Shown here: positions 51,646 to 60,089 of the stretch, piece by piece
How the letters are laid out: each line of letters opens with the position of its first letter
Position numbering within the stretch: position 1 is the stretch's first letter
Notes under the pieces: generated by a model
What the model was told of the DNA's origin: nothing
The model's input: only the letters and a program-made list of their open reading frames with translations
Databases searched by the model: none
DNA from: Nocardia paucivorans NBRC 100373
GTDB lineage: Bacteria > Actinomycetota > Actinomycetes > Mycobacteriales > Mycobacteriaceae
Assembly (NCBI RefSeq): GCF_000308675.1
Contig: NZ_BAGE01000060.1
Coordinates: 62,001-126,000, forward strand
DNA length: 64,000 nucleotides
Reading direction: 5' to 3'
Translations under genes and position numbers: made by a program

Positions 51646-52101
51646 TCAGCTTGCGGCGACGACCTCGACAGTCAACCGGGCGACGACATCCGGGTGCAGG
51701 TGGATGTTCACCTGGTGCTTGCCCGTGGACTTGATGTGTGTCTTCGGCAGTTCGATGCTGCGCTTGTCCAGCACCGGCCCGCCCGCCGACTTGATGGCGG
51801 CGGCCACATCGGACTGGGTCACCGAGCCGAACAGCTTGCCCGTACCGGCGGTCTTCACCGCCAGCGAGACCGACTCCAGGCCCTCGATGGCCTGCTTCAG
51901 CTCGTTGGCGTGGTCGAGGTCGCGCACCCGCCGGGCCTCCTGGGCCCGCCGGATTCCCTCGACCTGCTTCTGCGCGCCCCGAGTGGCGACAATCGCCAGG
52001 CCACGCGGCAGCAGGTAGTTGCGGCCGTAACCATCCTTGACCTCGACCGTGTCACCGGGCGCGCCGAGGTTGTCCACATCAGCAGTCAGAATGAGCTTCA
52101 T
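51646..52101 (-). CDS. rplI: Ribosomal protein bL9
   Basis: 151 residues, the usual length. N-domain MKLILTADVDNLGAPGDTVE, VKDGYGRNYLLPRGLAIVAT, a long connecting helix and the C-domain (KLFGSVTQSDVAAAIKSAGG). Large-subunit protein near the L1 stalk. Last gene of the rpsF-ssb-rpsR-rplI operon, 19 bases after rpsR. Confidence 0.98.
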   Translation of the reverse strand: MKLILTADVDNLGAPGDTVEVKDGYGRNYLLPRGLAIVATRGAQKQVEGIRRAQEARRVRDLDHANELKQAIEGLESVSLAVKTAGTGKLFGSVTQSDVAAAIKSAGGPVLDKRSIELPKTHIKSTGKHQVNIHLHPDVVARLTVEVVAAS

Positions 52102-52120
52102 GGGATTGACCGATCCTTTC

Positions 52121-52372
52121 TCAGCGCGCCGTCGAAACGTAGGGCAGCAGCGCCATCTCGCGTGAGTTCTTCACGGCGATCGCGATATCACGCTGGTGCT
52201 GCACACAGTTGCCGGTCACCCGGCGGGCACGAATCTTGCCACGCTCGCTGACGTACTTACGCAGCAGCGGCGTGTCCTTGTAATCGATCTTGACGAGTCC
52301 GGACTTGCTTTCTTTGCAGAAAACGCAAGCCTTCTTCTTGAGCACCTTTTCGCGCGCAGGTGCCTTGGCCAT
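52121..52372 (-). CDS. rpsR: Ribosomal protein bS18
   Basis: 83 residues. ACVFCKESKSGLVKIDYKDT and RRVTGNCVQHQRDIAIAVKN give a CxxC plus CxxH set, so this is the zinc-containing (C+) form; actinobacteria often carry a zinc-free second copy elsewhere. Binds bS6 in the small-subunit platform. Confidence 0.97.
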   Translation of the reverse strand: MAKAPAREKVLKKKACVFCKESKSGLVKIDYKDTPLLRKYVSERGKIRARRVTGNCVQHQRDIAIAVKNSREMALLPYVSTAR

Positions 52373-52430
52373 CGTATTTCACTCCGTATTCTTGGTGGCC
52401 CGTCATCACGGACCTCGAGTGGGCCGTCCT

Positions 52431-52958
52431 CTAGAACGGCGGTTCGTCATCCATGCGGCCGCCCGCGAAGGAGCCTGCCGTGGGCGCACTGCCCCACGGG
52501 TCGTCCGAGGCACCCTGCTGGCCGGAACGACCGCCACTACCTGCGTTGTAGTTGCCACCACCGCCGGAGCCGAACCCACCGCCACCGCCGCGGCTGGTCT
52601 TGTTGACCTTGGCCGTGGCGTACCGCAGCGAGGGACCGACCTCGTCGACCTCCAGCTCGACCACGGTGCGCTTCTCGCCCTCGCGGGTTTCGAAGGAGCG
52701 CTGACGCAGCCGGCCGTTGACGATCACACGGGCACCCCGGGTCAGGCTCTCGGCCACGTTCTCCGCGGCCTCGCGCCAGACGTTGCAGCGCAGGAACAGC
52801 GCTTCGCCGTCTTTCCATTCATTGGTATTACGGTCGAAAATCCGAGGGGTGGAAGCGACGGTGAAACTCGCCACCGCCTGTCCCGCGGATGTGTATCGAA
52901 GCTCGGGGTCCGCCGTCAAATTGCCGATGACGGTGATGACCGTGTCGCCTGCTGCCAT
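52431..52958 (-). CDS. ssb: Single-stranded DNA-binding protein
   Basis: 175 residues: an OB fold (GDTVITVIGNLTADPELRYT, FLRCNVWREAAENVAESLTR, GARVIVNGRLRQRSFET), a Gly-rich linker and the acidic tip MDDEPPF that docks replication and repair partners. Placed between rpsF and rpsR as in mycobacteria. Confidence 0.98.
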   Translation of the reverse strand: MAAGDTVITVIGNLTADPELRYTSAGQAVASFTVASTPRIFDRNTNEWKDGEALFLRCNVWREAAENVAESLTRGARVIVNGRLRQRSFETREGEKRTVVELEVDEVGPSLRYATAKVNKTSRGGGGGFGSGGGGNYNAGSGGRSGQQGASDDPWGSAPTAGSFAGGRMDDEPPF

Positions 52959-53051
52959 GGGTTCCTCCTGCTCGGTGTGCAGTCCGGTGCACTCGCCTGT
53001 TGCGTTAGAGCCTAGAGACAGGCACCGACGCGAACAGTGGTAGCGCGCGAA

Positions 53052-53339
53052 CTACTTTTCTTGGCGCAGAACCTTGGTGCGCAGCACCGACTCGTTGAGC
53101 CCCAACTGGCGATCGAGTTCGTTCACCGTGGCGGGCTCGGCGGTCAGGTCGATCACCGCGTAGATACCCTCGGCGTGCTTGCGGATCTCGTAGGCGAGAC
53201 GCTTGCGGCCCCAGATGTCGACCTTGTCGATCTTGCCGCCGTCTTCGCGAATCACGCTGAGCATATTGTCCAGAGACGGTCCGACGGTGCGCTCGTCCAG
53301 GTTCGGATCGAGGATGACCATCACTTCGTAATGACGCAC
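53052..53339 (-). CDS. rpsF: Ribosomal protein bS6
   Basis: 95 residues: MRHYEVMVILDPNLDERTVG, KIDKVDIWGRKRLAYEIRKH and EGIYAVIDLTAEP. First gene of the operon; the promoter should lie in 53340-53535, shared divergently with the GT87 gene. No long acidic tail. Confidence 0.97.
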   Translation of the reverse strand: MRHYEVMVILDPNLDERTVGPSLDNMLSVIREDGGKIDKVDIWGRKRLAYEIRKHAEGIYAVIDLTAEPATVNELDRQLGLNESVLRTKVLRQEK

Positions 53340-53535
53340 GAACCATTCACCTCCTACGGGCTGAGAACGGCCACGGACGGTCCGTGGCAGGAGGTCGTCG
53401 CGTCAGCAACCGGGCAAGAGTACCCGAGCGGGCGCCGAGCTGCGAAATCGATCCATTCGACGGGCGGCCCACCCGCCCACCGACGGCGCCGATCATGATC
53501 GAGCATCGGCCGGCTCGGCGGCCTAGGGTTGGAAC

Positions 53536-54984
53536 ATGCCCCATCGACCCGCAGCCCTCGCGCTCGCTGCCGGTCGCGTGAACCGCACCATGGCCACGGC
53601 GGCGGTCCTGCTGTTGTGTGGGCTCACCGTGATGGTGGCCTTCCTGAACAAGGCGCGCTGCGCCGGCACACCGTTCTTCCCGGACGGCCGCAGCACACGG
53701 TTCGACCTGGTCAAGGATTCGTCGGTCTGCTATTCCGATATTCAGTTCCTGTGGATCGGCCGCGATATCGACCGGCATGTCTTCCCCTATATACACGGCG
53801 GGATCACCCCGGACGGCGCCCTGGTCGGTGGGGCGGTGGAGTATCCGGTGCTCAGCGGCCTGTTGATGTGGCTGGGCGCGCTGCGAGCCGACAACGACGC
53901 GCAGTTCCTCTGGTACTCGGCGCTGCTTTTGGCGCCGTTCGCGCTGCTCATCGCCTGGATGCTGGTGCGGCTGGCCGGGCGGGCCGCACTGCTGTGGGCG
54001 GCCGGTCCGCCGCTGGTGCTCTACGCCTTCCACAACTGGGAGCTACCCGTGGTGTGCACCATGGTGGGGGCGGTCTACGTCATGGTGATGCTGCCCCGGC
54101 TGTCGCTGCGCACCCGCGCCATGCAGGCCGCCGCCCTACTGGGGGTGGGTTTCTGTCTCAAGCTGTATCCCGCGATCTTCGTGCTCCCGCTGATGCTGTA
54201 CGTGTTCACCGGCGGAGACGAATCCCGGCGCGCGGACCTCGACGAGAGCAGAGCGAAGGCCGCGGTCCGCCCGGCTGCGCGGACCGCGACCTCTTCCGCG
54301 ATATCCAACCGTCGATTCGATATCCGCGGCACGTTGGCGACCGGTGCCGTCGCGGTGGGGACGGTGCTGTTGGTCAATCTGCCGTTCGCGGTGGGTGGGT
54401 ACGACGGTTGGCGCGCGTCCATCGAGTTCCAGCGGCAACGACAGGCCGATATCACCACCAACTCGATCTGGTACTGGGGGTTGCGGCAGGTGTTCGGCGT
54501 GGACGCGGTGGGGTCCTGGCCGGTGCAGAGCACGGTGTCGATCGTCTCGCCGATCCTGGTGTTGGCGGCGTTCGCGACGGCACTGGGGCTGGGGTGGTCG
54601 CGCTACACCGAATCGGGGGTCTATCCGTGGCTCGGGGTCAGCGGGGCGATGCTGTGTGGATTCCTGTTGTTCCACAAGGTGCATTCACCGCAGTACACGC
54701 TGTGGTTACTGCCCTTCGTGATTCTGCTCGAGGTGCCGTGGTCGGTGATCGGTTCGTATCTGGTGGCCGATATCGCCATCGGGGTGGGGGTGTTCCGCTA
54801 TTTCCACGCACTCGGCACCGGACATTCGGTCGAGGTGATGGAGGCGGTGGTGCGGTTCGGGGTGTGGGGTCGAGCCACCCTGCTGGTGGTGTTGTTCTTC
54901 GTCTTCCTGCGGGCGCCCCTGCGTCGGCGGCCCCTCCGCGATCACGTGCCGCGCCGGCTCGCGGAGCCGGTGCCGACCGGCTGA
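53536..54984 (+). CDS. GT87-type membrane glycosyltransferase, copy 2
   Basis: 482 residues. TAGGGT at 53524-53529 with ATG at 53536 suggests a leaderless mRNA. About eleven helices; motifs match copy 1: VEYPVLSGLLMWLGALRADN, VGFCLKLYPAIFVLPLMLYV, VNLPFAVGGYDGWRASIEFQ and HKVHSPQYTLWLLPFVILLE. Polyprenyl-phosphomannose-dependent GT-C enzyme by family, acting on the outer face. In M. tuberculosis one such gene lies between ponA1 and rpsF; here one copy stays by each. Confidence 0.83.
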   Translation: MPHRPAALALAAGRVNRTMATAAVLLLCGLTVMVAFLNKARCAGTPFFPDGRSTRFDLVKDSSVCYSDIQFLWIGRDIDRHVFPYIHGGITPDGALVGGAVEYPVLSGLLMWLGALRADNDAQFLWYSALLLAPFALLIAWMLVRLAGRAALLWAAGPPLVLYAFHNWELPVVCTMVGAVYVMVMLPRLSLRTRAMQAAALLGVGFCLKLYPAIFVLPLMLYVFTGGDESRRADLDESRAKAAVRPAARTATSSAISNRRFDIRGTLATGAVAVGTVLLVNLPFAVGGYDGWRASIEFQRQRQADITTNSIWYWGLRQVFGVDAVGSWPVQSTVSIVSPILVLAAFATALGLGWSRYTESGVYPWLGVSGAMLCGFLLFHKVHSPQYTLWLLPFVILLEVPWSVIGSYLVADIAIGVGVFRYFHALGTGHSVEVMEAVVRFGVWGRATLLVVLFFVFLRAPLRRRPLRDHVPRRLAEPVPTG

Positions 54985-55035
54985 CCGCCGGCCGGTCGGG
55001 CGGCGCGGACGATAAACCGGCCCCCCCAATAAAAC

Positions 55036-55049
55036 TAGAACGTGTTACA
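55036..55049 (+). promoter_or_regulatory. KstR-type operator
   Basis: TAGAACGTGTTACA fits the KstR consensus TnnAACnnGTTnnA at every fixed position. KstR represses cholesterol and steroid catabolism genes in mycobacteria, rhodococci and nocardiae. It lies 160 bases before the nitronate monooxygenase start, in an AT-rich promoter-like patch. Confidence 0.65.
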
Positions 55050-55208
55050 TTCAAGATATGACACCGGCGCGGCTCGGCGACGCCGTCCCACCCCACGGCC
55101 GATACATGCGGTATTCGGCGCATTCGAGCACACGGGTGGCGACGGCCGCAAGGCCTGTCGCGCGGCAATTATGCAACTCGTTCCAGTCATAGGGAGAGCA
55201 CCACCGCC

Positions 55209-56336
55209 ATGCGTACCGAAATCTGCGATCGGCTGGGGATCGAGTTCCCCATCTTCGCCTTCACTCACTGCCGCGATGTGGCGGCCGCGGTCAGCAATGC
55301 CGGCGGCCTCGGCGTGCTCGGCGCGGTGGGGTTCACCGCCGAACAGCTCGAGGTCGAGCTGGCCTGGCTGGACGAGCACGTGGGCGACCGCCCCTATGGC
55401 GTGGACCTGGTGATCCCGTCCAAGTACGAGGGCAAGGGCATCGAGGGACTGAGCCCGGAACAGCTCGAAGCCGAACTGGCCAAACATGTCCCGGACGGAC
55501 ACCGCGAGTTCGCGGCCAAACTGCTCGCCGACCATGGGGTGCCGGAACTGCCGGCCGACGAGGTGCACCCGAAACTGCTCGGTTGGACCGCCACCACTGC
55601 GGGCCCTCAGGTCGAGGTGATCCTGAAGCATCCGAAGGCCAAGCTGGTAGCCAATGCGTTGGGCACCCCGCCGGAGGATGTGGTCAAGCAGGTCCAGGAC
55701 TCGGGCCGGTTGATCGGCGCGCTGTGTGGTTCGGTGAAACACGCGCTCAACCACAAGGCGGCCGGCCTGGACTTCGTGGTCTGCCAGGGCACCGAGGGCG
55801 GCGGGCACTGCGGTGAGGTCTCCTCCATGGTGTTGTGGCCGCAGGTGATCGACGCGGTCGGCGATCTGCCGGTGCTGGCCGCGGGCGGTATCGCCGACGG
55901 CCGCCAGGTCGCGGCGGCAATGGCGATGGGTGCCGCGGGCGCATGGACCGGATCGATCTGGCTGACCGTCGAAGAGGCGAACGTCCCGCCGGCCCAGATG
56001 CAGACCTATATCGACGCCACCAGCCACGACACCGTCCGCTCGCGGGCCTGGACCGGCAAGCCCGCCCGCATGCTGCGCAACGACTGGACCGAGGCGTGGG
56101 AGCGTCCGGACACCCCCGATCCGCTGCCCATGCCATTGCAGATGATGGTGGCCCTGGACGGCGTGAAGCGCGGCCACCGCTACCCGGAAGCCGCCAAGGA
56201 CGTGAACTTCAACCCGGTCGGCCAGGTCGTGGGCATGATGACCAAGGTGGAACGCTCCGCCGATGTGGTCAACCGACTCATCGAGGAGTACGTGGAGGCC
56301 TGTGAGCGGTTGAACAAACTCAACGGCAACGCCTGA
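55209..56336 (+). CDS. Nitronate monooxygenase-type flavoenzyme
   Basis: 375 residues. FMN-binding TIM barrel: ICDRLGIEFPIFAFTHCRDV, AAAVSNAGGLGVLGAVGFTA, HKAAGLDFVVCQGTEGGGHC and PVLAAGGIADGRQVAAAMAM GAAGAW. The family includes 2-nitropropane dioxygenases and IpdC-like enzymes of steroid ring degradation. Given the KstR-type operator, a role in sterol side-chain or ring degradation is more likely than nitroalkane detoxification, but is inferred. AGGGAGAG lies upstream of the ATG. Confidence 0.85.
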   Translation: MRTEICDRLGIEFPIFAFTHCRDVAAAVSNAGGLGVLGAVGFTAEQLEVELAWLDEHVGDRPYGVDLVIPSKYEGKGIEGLSPEQLEAELAKHVPDGHREFAAKLLADHGVPELPADEVHPKLLGWTATTAGPQVEVILKHPKAKLVANALGTPPEDVVKQVQDSGRLIGALCGSVKHALNHKAAGLDFVVCQGTEGGGHCGEVSSMVLWPQVIDAVGDLPVLAAGGIADGRQVAAAMAMGAAGAWTGSIWLTVEEANVPPAQMQTYIDATSHDTVRSRAWTGKPARMLRNDWTEAWERPDTPDPLPMPLQMMVALDGVKRGHRYPEAAKDVNFNPVGQVVGMMTKVERSADVVNRLIEEYVEACERLNKLNGNA

Positions 56337-56340
56337 GCAC

Positions 56341-56378
56341 GGTCGGCGCCGGTGACCACCGCGTCACCGGCGCCGACC
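56341..56378. terminator. 15-bp hairpin between convergent genes
   Basis: GGTCGGCGCCGGTGA (56341-56355) and TCACCGGCGCCGACC (56364-56378), loop CCACCGCG, just after the nitronate monooxygenase stop and before the end of the DUF5996 gene. Confidence 0.75.
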
Positions 56379-56414
56379 CGATCGCGGCGGATCGCGCACC
56401 CTGGCGAGTGGCCG

Positions 56415-57368
56415 TCAGATGGCCGGTGCACCCAGAACCGGGTCGGTGATACCGCCCGGGCAGGCCAGCGCGCCGACATCCCAACCCGCCAGGTCCGAAC
56501 CGTGCGCATAGGCGCTCCGGAAGAACTCCAGCACGGATTCGACCGGGTCCGGGGTGCGTCGTGCCTCGTCATAGGGGTAATAGGCGGAATGCGCCGACCC
56601 CGATTCCACCCAGTGCGCGCCCTCGGGGCGCAACGGCCGCCGCGCGAGCCCCTCCGGTTCGGGCGCGGTATACGAATAGAACGTGGGTGCGGGCACCTTG
56701 TCATCGCCGAACCAGAATCCGGCGCTGATCATTTCGCGCGAATAGGCCTCCCGGGTCACCGGATCCACGTGGGGCGGCATATCGATCATGCGATCGGAGA
56801 AGCGCTGCACGGCCAGGTCGAAGGTGTGCCAGAAGAAGTGCACCGGGCTGATCTTGCCGGAGTATTCGGCGCTGAACTCCTCCAGGATCAATCCCACCCG
56901 GCCGAGCACGGTGAAAGCGTGCCGCACCTGATCGGGGTCGTAATGGGCGTGTTCGGTGTCCTGGGCGAACGGCCGGTCGGCGTCGGGCAGATCGAACGGA
57001 TACGGGTGAGGCAGGGTGACCTCGATGCCGAGGCCGGTCAAGGCGGCCATCACCTCGCGGTAGAACGAGCCGACCGACTGTCCGACCAGACCCACCTCCA
57101 CCTGCTCGCCCCGGGTGGTCGCGATCCGCAAGACCTCGTCGAACACATCGAACGCGCAGGTGAACACCGGACCGCCGCGGGCATTGCCCAACGGTCGCGT
57201 GGTCCAGCCGCGGGCGGTGAGCCGAAAGGTCATATGCCACCAATGGTTGCGCCGGATTCCCTTCGCCAAGGCGACCTTGCCGATGATTTGGGTGAACCGG
57301 TGCAGGGTCTCCTTTGCGGGACGCCACGACTCCAGCGGTATGGCGGGTAACGGTTCGGTAGCGGGCAT
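56415..57368 (-). CDS. DUF5996 family protein
   Basis: 317 residues; starts MPATEPLPAIPLESWRPAKE and reads NHWWHMTFRLTARGWTTRPL, VEVGLVGQSVGSFYREVMAA, SPVHFFWHTFDLAVQRFSDR and HSAYYPYDEARRTPDPVESV. The conserved His/Trp-rich strands fit the DUF5996 family, whose function is unknown. No signal peptide. Divergent from hsp20 with about 240 bases between. Confidence 0.82.
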   Translation of the reverse strand: MPATEPLPAIPLESWRPAKETLHRFTQIIGKVALAKGIRRNHWWHMTFRLTARGWTTRPLGNARGGPVFTCAFDVFDEVLRIATTRGEQVEVGLVGQSVGSFYREVMAALTGLGIEVTLPHPYPFDLPDADRPFAQDTEHAHYDPDQVRHAFTVLGRVGLILEEFSAEYSGKISPVHFFWHTFDLAVQRFSDRMIDMPPHVDPVTREAYSREMISAGFWFGDDKVPAPTFYSYTAPEPEGLARRPLRPEGAHWVESGSAHSAYYPYDEARRTPDPVESVLEFFRSAYAHGSDLAGWDVGALACPGGITDPVLGAPAI

Positions 57369-57606
57369 ATCGATGAAGGTACGCGCACGGCCACCGTGAA
57401 TGCGGTAAGCGACTCGGCGCGGTCCATACCGACGTCACCACGGCAGCGACTGCCCCATCCACGCCTCACCGGCCGCCTCCCGCCCCCGATTCACCGGTGG
57501 CACACCGCCCCTCGGCCGCGTTTGACGCGCGCAATAGGGGGAACGTCGGCGATGGCGGGGCTCGGCCCGCCGCGTGAACCTCACATCGTCAGGAAGGAAG
57601 CATGCT

Positions 57607-58071
57607 ATGACACTGCCTGCTCGCCGTTCCGCCTTCGATATGAACCGATGGGATCCGTTCCGCGAACTCGACGACCTGCCCGGCAGGTTCGGCCGGTGGA
57701 TGGACGAGTACTTCAACCGCATCGTCGAGCCCATGACCGGCAGCTGGGTGCCTCTGGCAGATCTGTCGGAAACCGAGAACGACTACCAGGTGGACGCCGA
57801 ACTGCCGGGCGTTCCCCGCGAGAATGTGAACGTCGACGTGGCGGGTCAGGAACTGCACATCCACGGGGATATGAAGGATGAGACCGACGGCAAGGAGGTC
57901 CGGCAACGGGCCCGGCACACCGGACACTTCGACTACCGGGTGACCCTGCCGCAGAACATCAATACGGACAAGGTCGAGGCCTCCCTGAGCGACGGGGTGC
58001 TGCACGTCCGGATCCCGAAGGCCGAGAAGGCCAAACCACGCCGAATCGCAATAACCTCCGGCTCGAAGTAG
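57607..58071 (+). CDS. Small heat-shock protein Hsp20
   Basis: 154 residues from ATG 57607 (AGGAAGG upstream). Alpha-crystallin domain from about residue 50: WVPLADLSETENDYQVDAEL, PGVPRENVNVDVAGQELHIH, RHTGHFDYRVTLPQNINTD and the conserved LSDGVLHVRIPKAEKAKPRR. ATP-independent holdase in the cytoplasm. No CIRCE or HAIR element was recognised in the 240-base upstream gap. Confidence 0.93.
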   Translation: MTLPARRSAFDMNRWDPFRELDDLPGRFGRWMDEYFNRIVEPMTGSWVPLADLSETENDYQVDAELPGVPRENVNVDVAGQELHIHGDMKDETDGKEVRQRARHTGHFDYRVTLPQNINTDKVEASLSDGVLHVRIPKAEKAKPRRIAITSGSK

Positions 58072-58134
58072 GAGCCGACACCTCATATCCGGGCGTCCCA
58101 CCGAAACGGGAAACGCCTCGGGATCCCGGGGCGC

Positions 58135-59307
58135 TCACCCGCCCGTACCCGAGAGGCGTTGCCGGAGGGTGGCCGCCCGGAGTGTGAGGTGATTGCGTTC
58201 GGCGAGATTGTGCGCCTGCGCGGCGGCCTCGACATAGAGCCGCGCCGCCGTGGCGATATCACCGGCGCGCTCGTGCAGGTAGGCGGACGACGCGGTGTAT
58301 CGGGGGAGCTTCGGATCGAGTTCGGCCAGCGCGGCCAACCCCGCACGCGGTCCGTCCGCCTCACCGACGGCGACGGCGCGATTGAGTCGCACTATCGGGC
58401 TGTCGGTGAGTCGGACCAGCTCGTCGTACCACTCCACGATCTGCACCCAGTCGGTTTCCTCGGCCGTCCGGGCATCGGCGTGCAGGGCGGCGATCGCGGC
58501 CTGGGCCTGATACTCGCCGAGCCGGTCGCGGGCCAGCGCGGCCTGGAGCACGGCTACCCCCTCGGCGATCAGGTCGTGCCGCCACAGGCCACGATCCTGC
58601 TCGGCCAAGGGCACCAGGCTGCCGTCGGCGCGCATCCGAGCGGGACGTCTGGCGTGGTGCAGCAGAAACAGCGCCAACAGCCCCGCGACCTCCGGGTCGT
58701 CACCGATCGCGGCCAACTGCCGGGCCAACCGAATGGCCTCCGCGGCAAGGTCCACATCACCGCTGTACCCCTCGTTGAACACCAGATACAGCACCCGGAG
58801 CACGGTGCGCAGCTCCCCGGGACGATCGAATCCGATAGCGCTCACGGTGCGTTTGGCCCGGCTGATCCGTTGGGCCATGGTCGCCTCGGGCACCAGATAT
58901 GCCTGCGCGATCTGCCGGGTGGTCAGACCGCCGACGGCCCGCAAGGTCAGGGCGACGGCCGAATTGGAACTCAGGCTCGGGTGTGCGCACAAGAAGTAGA
59001 GCCGCAGTGTGTCGTCCACGGAGACGGTCGGGCCGGGCGGCGGCTCCTCGACGATCCGCAACTCGCGGCGGCGCCGCGCGGTATCGGCTCGGGTGAGATC
59101 GACGAAGCGCCGCCACGCCGTAGTGATCAACCAGCCCTTGGGGTCGTCCGGGTACCGTCCCGGCCACGTCTCGAGCGCACGGACCAAGGCGTCCTGGACA
59201 GCGTCCTCGGCGGTCGCGAAGTCCGCCCCGCGCCGGACGAGAGCCGCCAGAACCCCCGGGATCAGGTCCCGCAGCCGGCCCTCGTCCAGCACATCGGCAC
59301 CCCTCAT
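58135..59307 (-). CDS. ECF42-group RNA polymerase sigma factor
   Basis: 390 residues; ATG 59307 overlaps the DGPF stop (ATGA). Sigma-2 (RRGADFATAEDAVQDALVRA, YPDDPKGWLITTAWRRFVD), sigma-4 (LTLRAVGGLTTRQIAQAYLV, PEATMAQRISRAKRT) and a long C-terminal DUF6596/TPR-like extension (about 220 residues, IRLNRAVAVGEADGP-type repeats) that replaces an anti-sigma factor in this group. Target promoter candidate at 59760-59786. The inducing stress is unknown. Confidence 0.9.
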   Translation of the reverse strand: MRGADVLDEGRLRDLIPGVLAALVRRGADFATAEDAVQDALVRALETWPGRYPDDPKGWLITTAWRRFVDLTRADTARRRRELRIVEEPPPGPTVSVDDTLRLYFLCAHPSLSSNSAVALTLRAVGGLTTRQIAQAYLVPEATMAQRISRAKRTVSAIGFDRPGELRTVLRVLYLVFNEGYSGDVDLAAEAIRLARQLAAIGDDPEVAGLLALFLLHHARRPARMRADGSLVPLAEQDRGLWRHDLIAEGVAVLQAALARDRLGEYQAQAAIAALHADARTAEETDWVQIVEWYDELVRLTDSPIVRLNRAVAVGEADGPRAGLAALAELDPKLPRYTASSAYLHERAGDIATAARLYVEAAAQAHNLAERNHLTLRAATLRQRLSGTGG

Positions 59308-59711
59308 TCGGTGACGGTCGGCGGCGCGGTCAGAAACGGCCGCACCTCGAGCCACTCGTGGATCGGTTTGCCACCCGCCCCGGGGGCCGCGGACAATTCA
59401 CCGGCCAACTCGACAGCGCGCTCGTAGGAGTCGACGTCGATAACCATCCAACCCGCGATCAGATCCTTGGTCTCCGCGAACGGACCATCGGTGACGGGCG
59501 GTTTGCCCTCGCCGTCGTGGCGAACCCAGACGCCCTCCGGGGCCAAGGCCTGGGCGTCGACGAATTCGCCGCTACGCTCCAGGCGGGCCGCGAAATCGTT
59601 CATGTACCGGATATGCGCCTCGATCTCATCGGGCGTCCACCGATCCATCGGCACATCGTTGACGGCCGCCGGGGCACCCCGGTAGTGCTTGAGGAGCAGG
59701 TACTTGGCCAT
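59304..59711 (-). CDS. DGPF/YciI-like protein linked to ECF42
   Basis: 135 residues, AAGGGAGAAC before the ATG. The signature TDGPFAETKDLIAGWMVIDV gives the group its name. YciI-like alpha/beta barrel; true function unknown. DGPF genes are the standard operon partners and targets of ECF42 sigma factors, and the overlap here confirms the operon. Confidence 0.92.
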   Translation of the reverse strand: MAKYLLLKHYRGAPAAVNDVPMDRWTPDEIEAHIRYMNDFAARLERSGEFVDAQALAPEGVWVRHDGEGKPPVTDGPFAETKDLIAGWMVIDVDSYERAVELAGELSAAPGAGGKPIHEWLEVRPFLTAPPTVTE

Positions 59712-59759
59712 GGCGTTCTCCCTTCAGAACTCGCGACCCTGGTTGGTCGTCACCCCTGG

Positions 59760-59786
59760 GACGGAGCCGTCACGATGTTCTCGACA
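59760..59786 (-). promoter_or_regulatory. ECF42-type promoter of the DGPF-sigma operon
   Basis: On the minus strand TGTCGA (complement of 59781-59786), 17 bases, then CGTC (complement of 59760-59763). This matches the TGTCGA / CGA-or-TC pair that I recall for ECF42 promoters. Predicted transcription start about 59753, giving a 40-base leader. Confidence 0.7.
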
Positions 59787-59957
59787 TCCGCTGCCGAAAT
59801 TTTTCGCGACTTTTCGGAAGCCCCGCTCACATGGCAGCGGCGCATGATCGGGCGGCCGATATCGTACTCGTGTCCCGGGCGTCACCGGCCCATGGTGAGT
59901 CCTCGGCGATCGCTTCGGGCCCGCGATCCGGCCGGGCCGGCTTTCGGGAGCCGAGCG
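59787..59957. other. Intergenic stretch without visible gene
   Basis: Between the ECF42 promoter and the DUF397 remnant no convincing frame, repeat or hairpin is seen. A short AT-rich patch (AAATTTTTCGCGACTTTTC near 59797) stands out and may belong to the promoter. Confidence 0.5.
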
Positions 59958-60062
59958 TCAGCACCGCGTGAACTGCTCATCCGCGATGCCTTTCATGAAG
60001 GCGTCCCACTCGGCGGCGGTATATTCCAGCGTCGTGCCCTGGCGGGCAATCGAGGCGGTGCA
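59958..60062 (-). pseudogene. DUF397 gene remnant
   Basis: A 34-codon frame bounded by stops ends IARQGTTLEYTAAEWDAFMK followed by GIADEQFTRC. This is the typical end of DUF397 proteins (small actinobacterial partners of helix-turn-helix regulators), whose full length is 60-80 residues. The conserved N-terminal half is absent, so only a fragment remains. Confidence 0.5.
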
Positions 60063-60089
60063 TCAAAGGTACGCGCCCGTTGTGTCGGC

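Noticed and set aside
53529..55061. 510-codon plus-strand frame in another phase over GT87 copy 2
   Set aside because: The neighbouring phase gives membrane helices and GT87 motifs; this phase gives only Arg/Gly-rich sequence.
57369..57606. CIRCE or HAIR heat-shock operator upstream of hsp20
   Set aside because: No sequence resembling either consensus was found.
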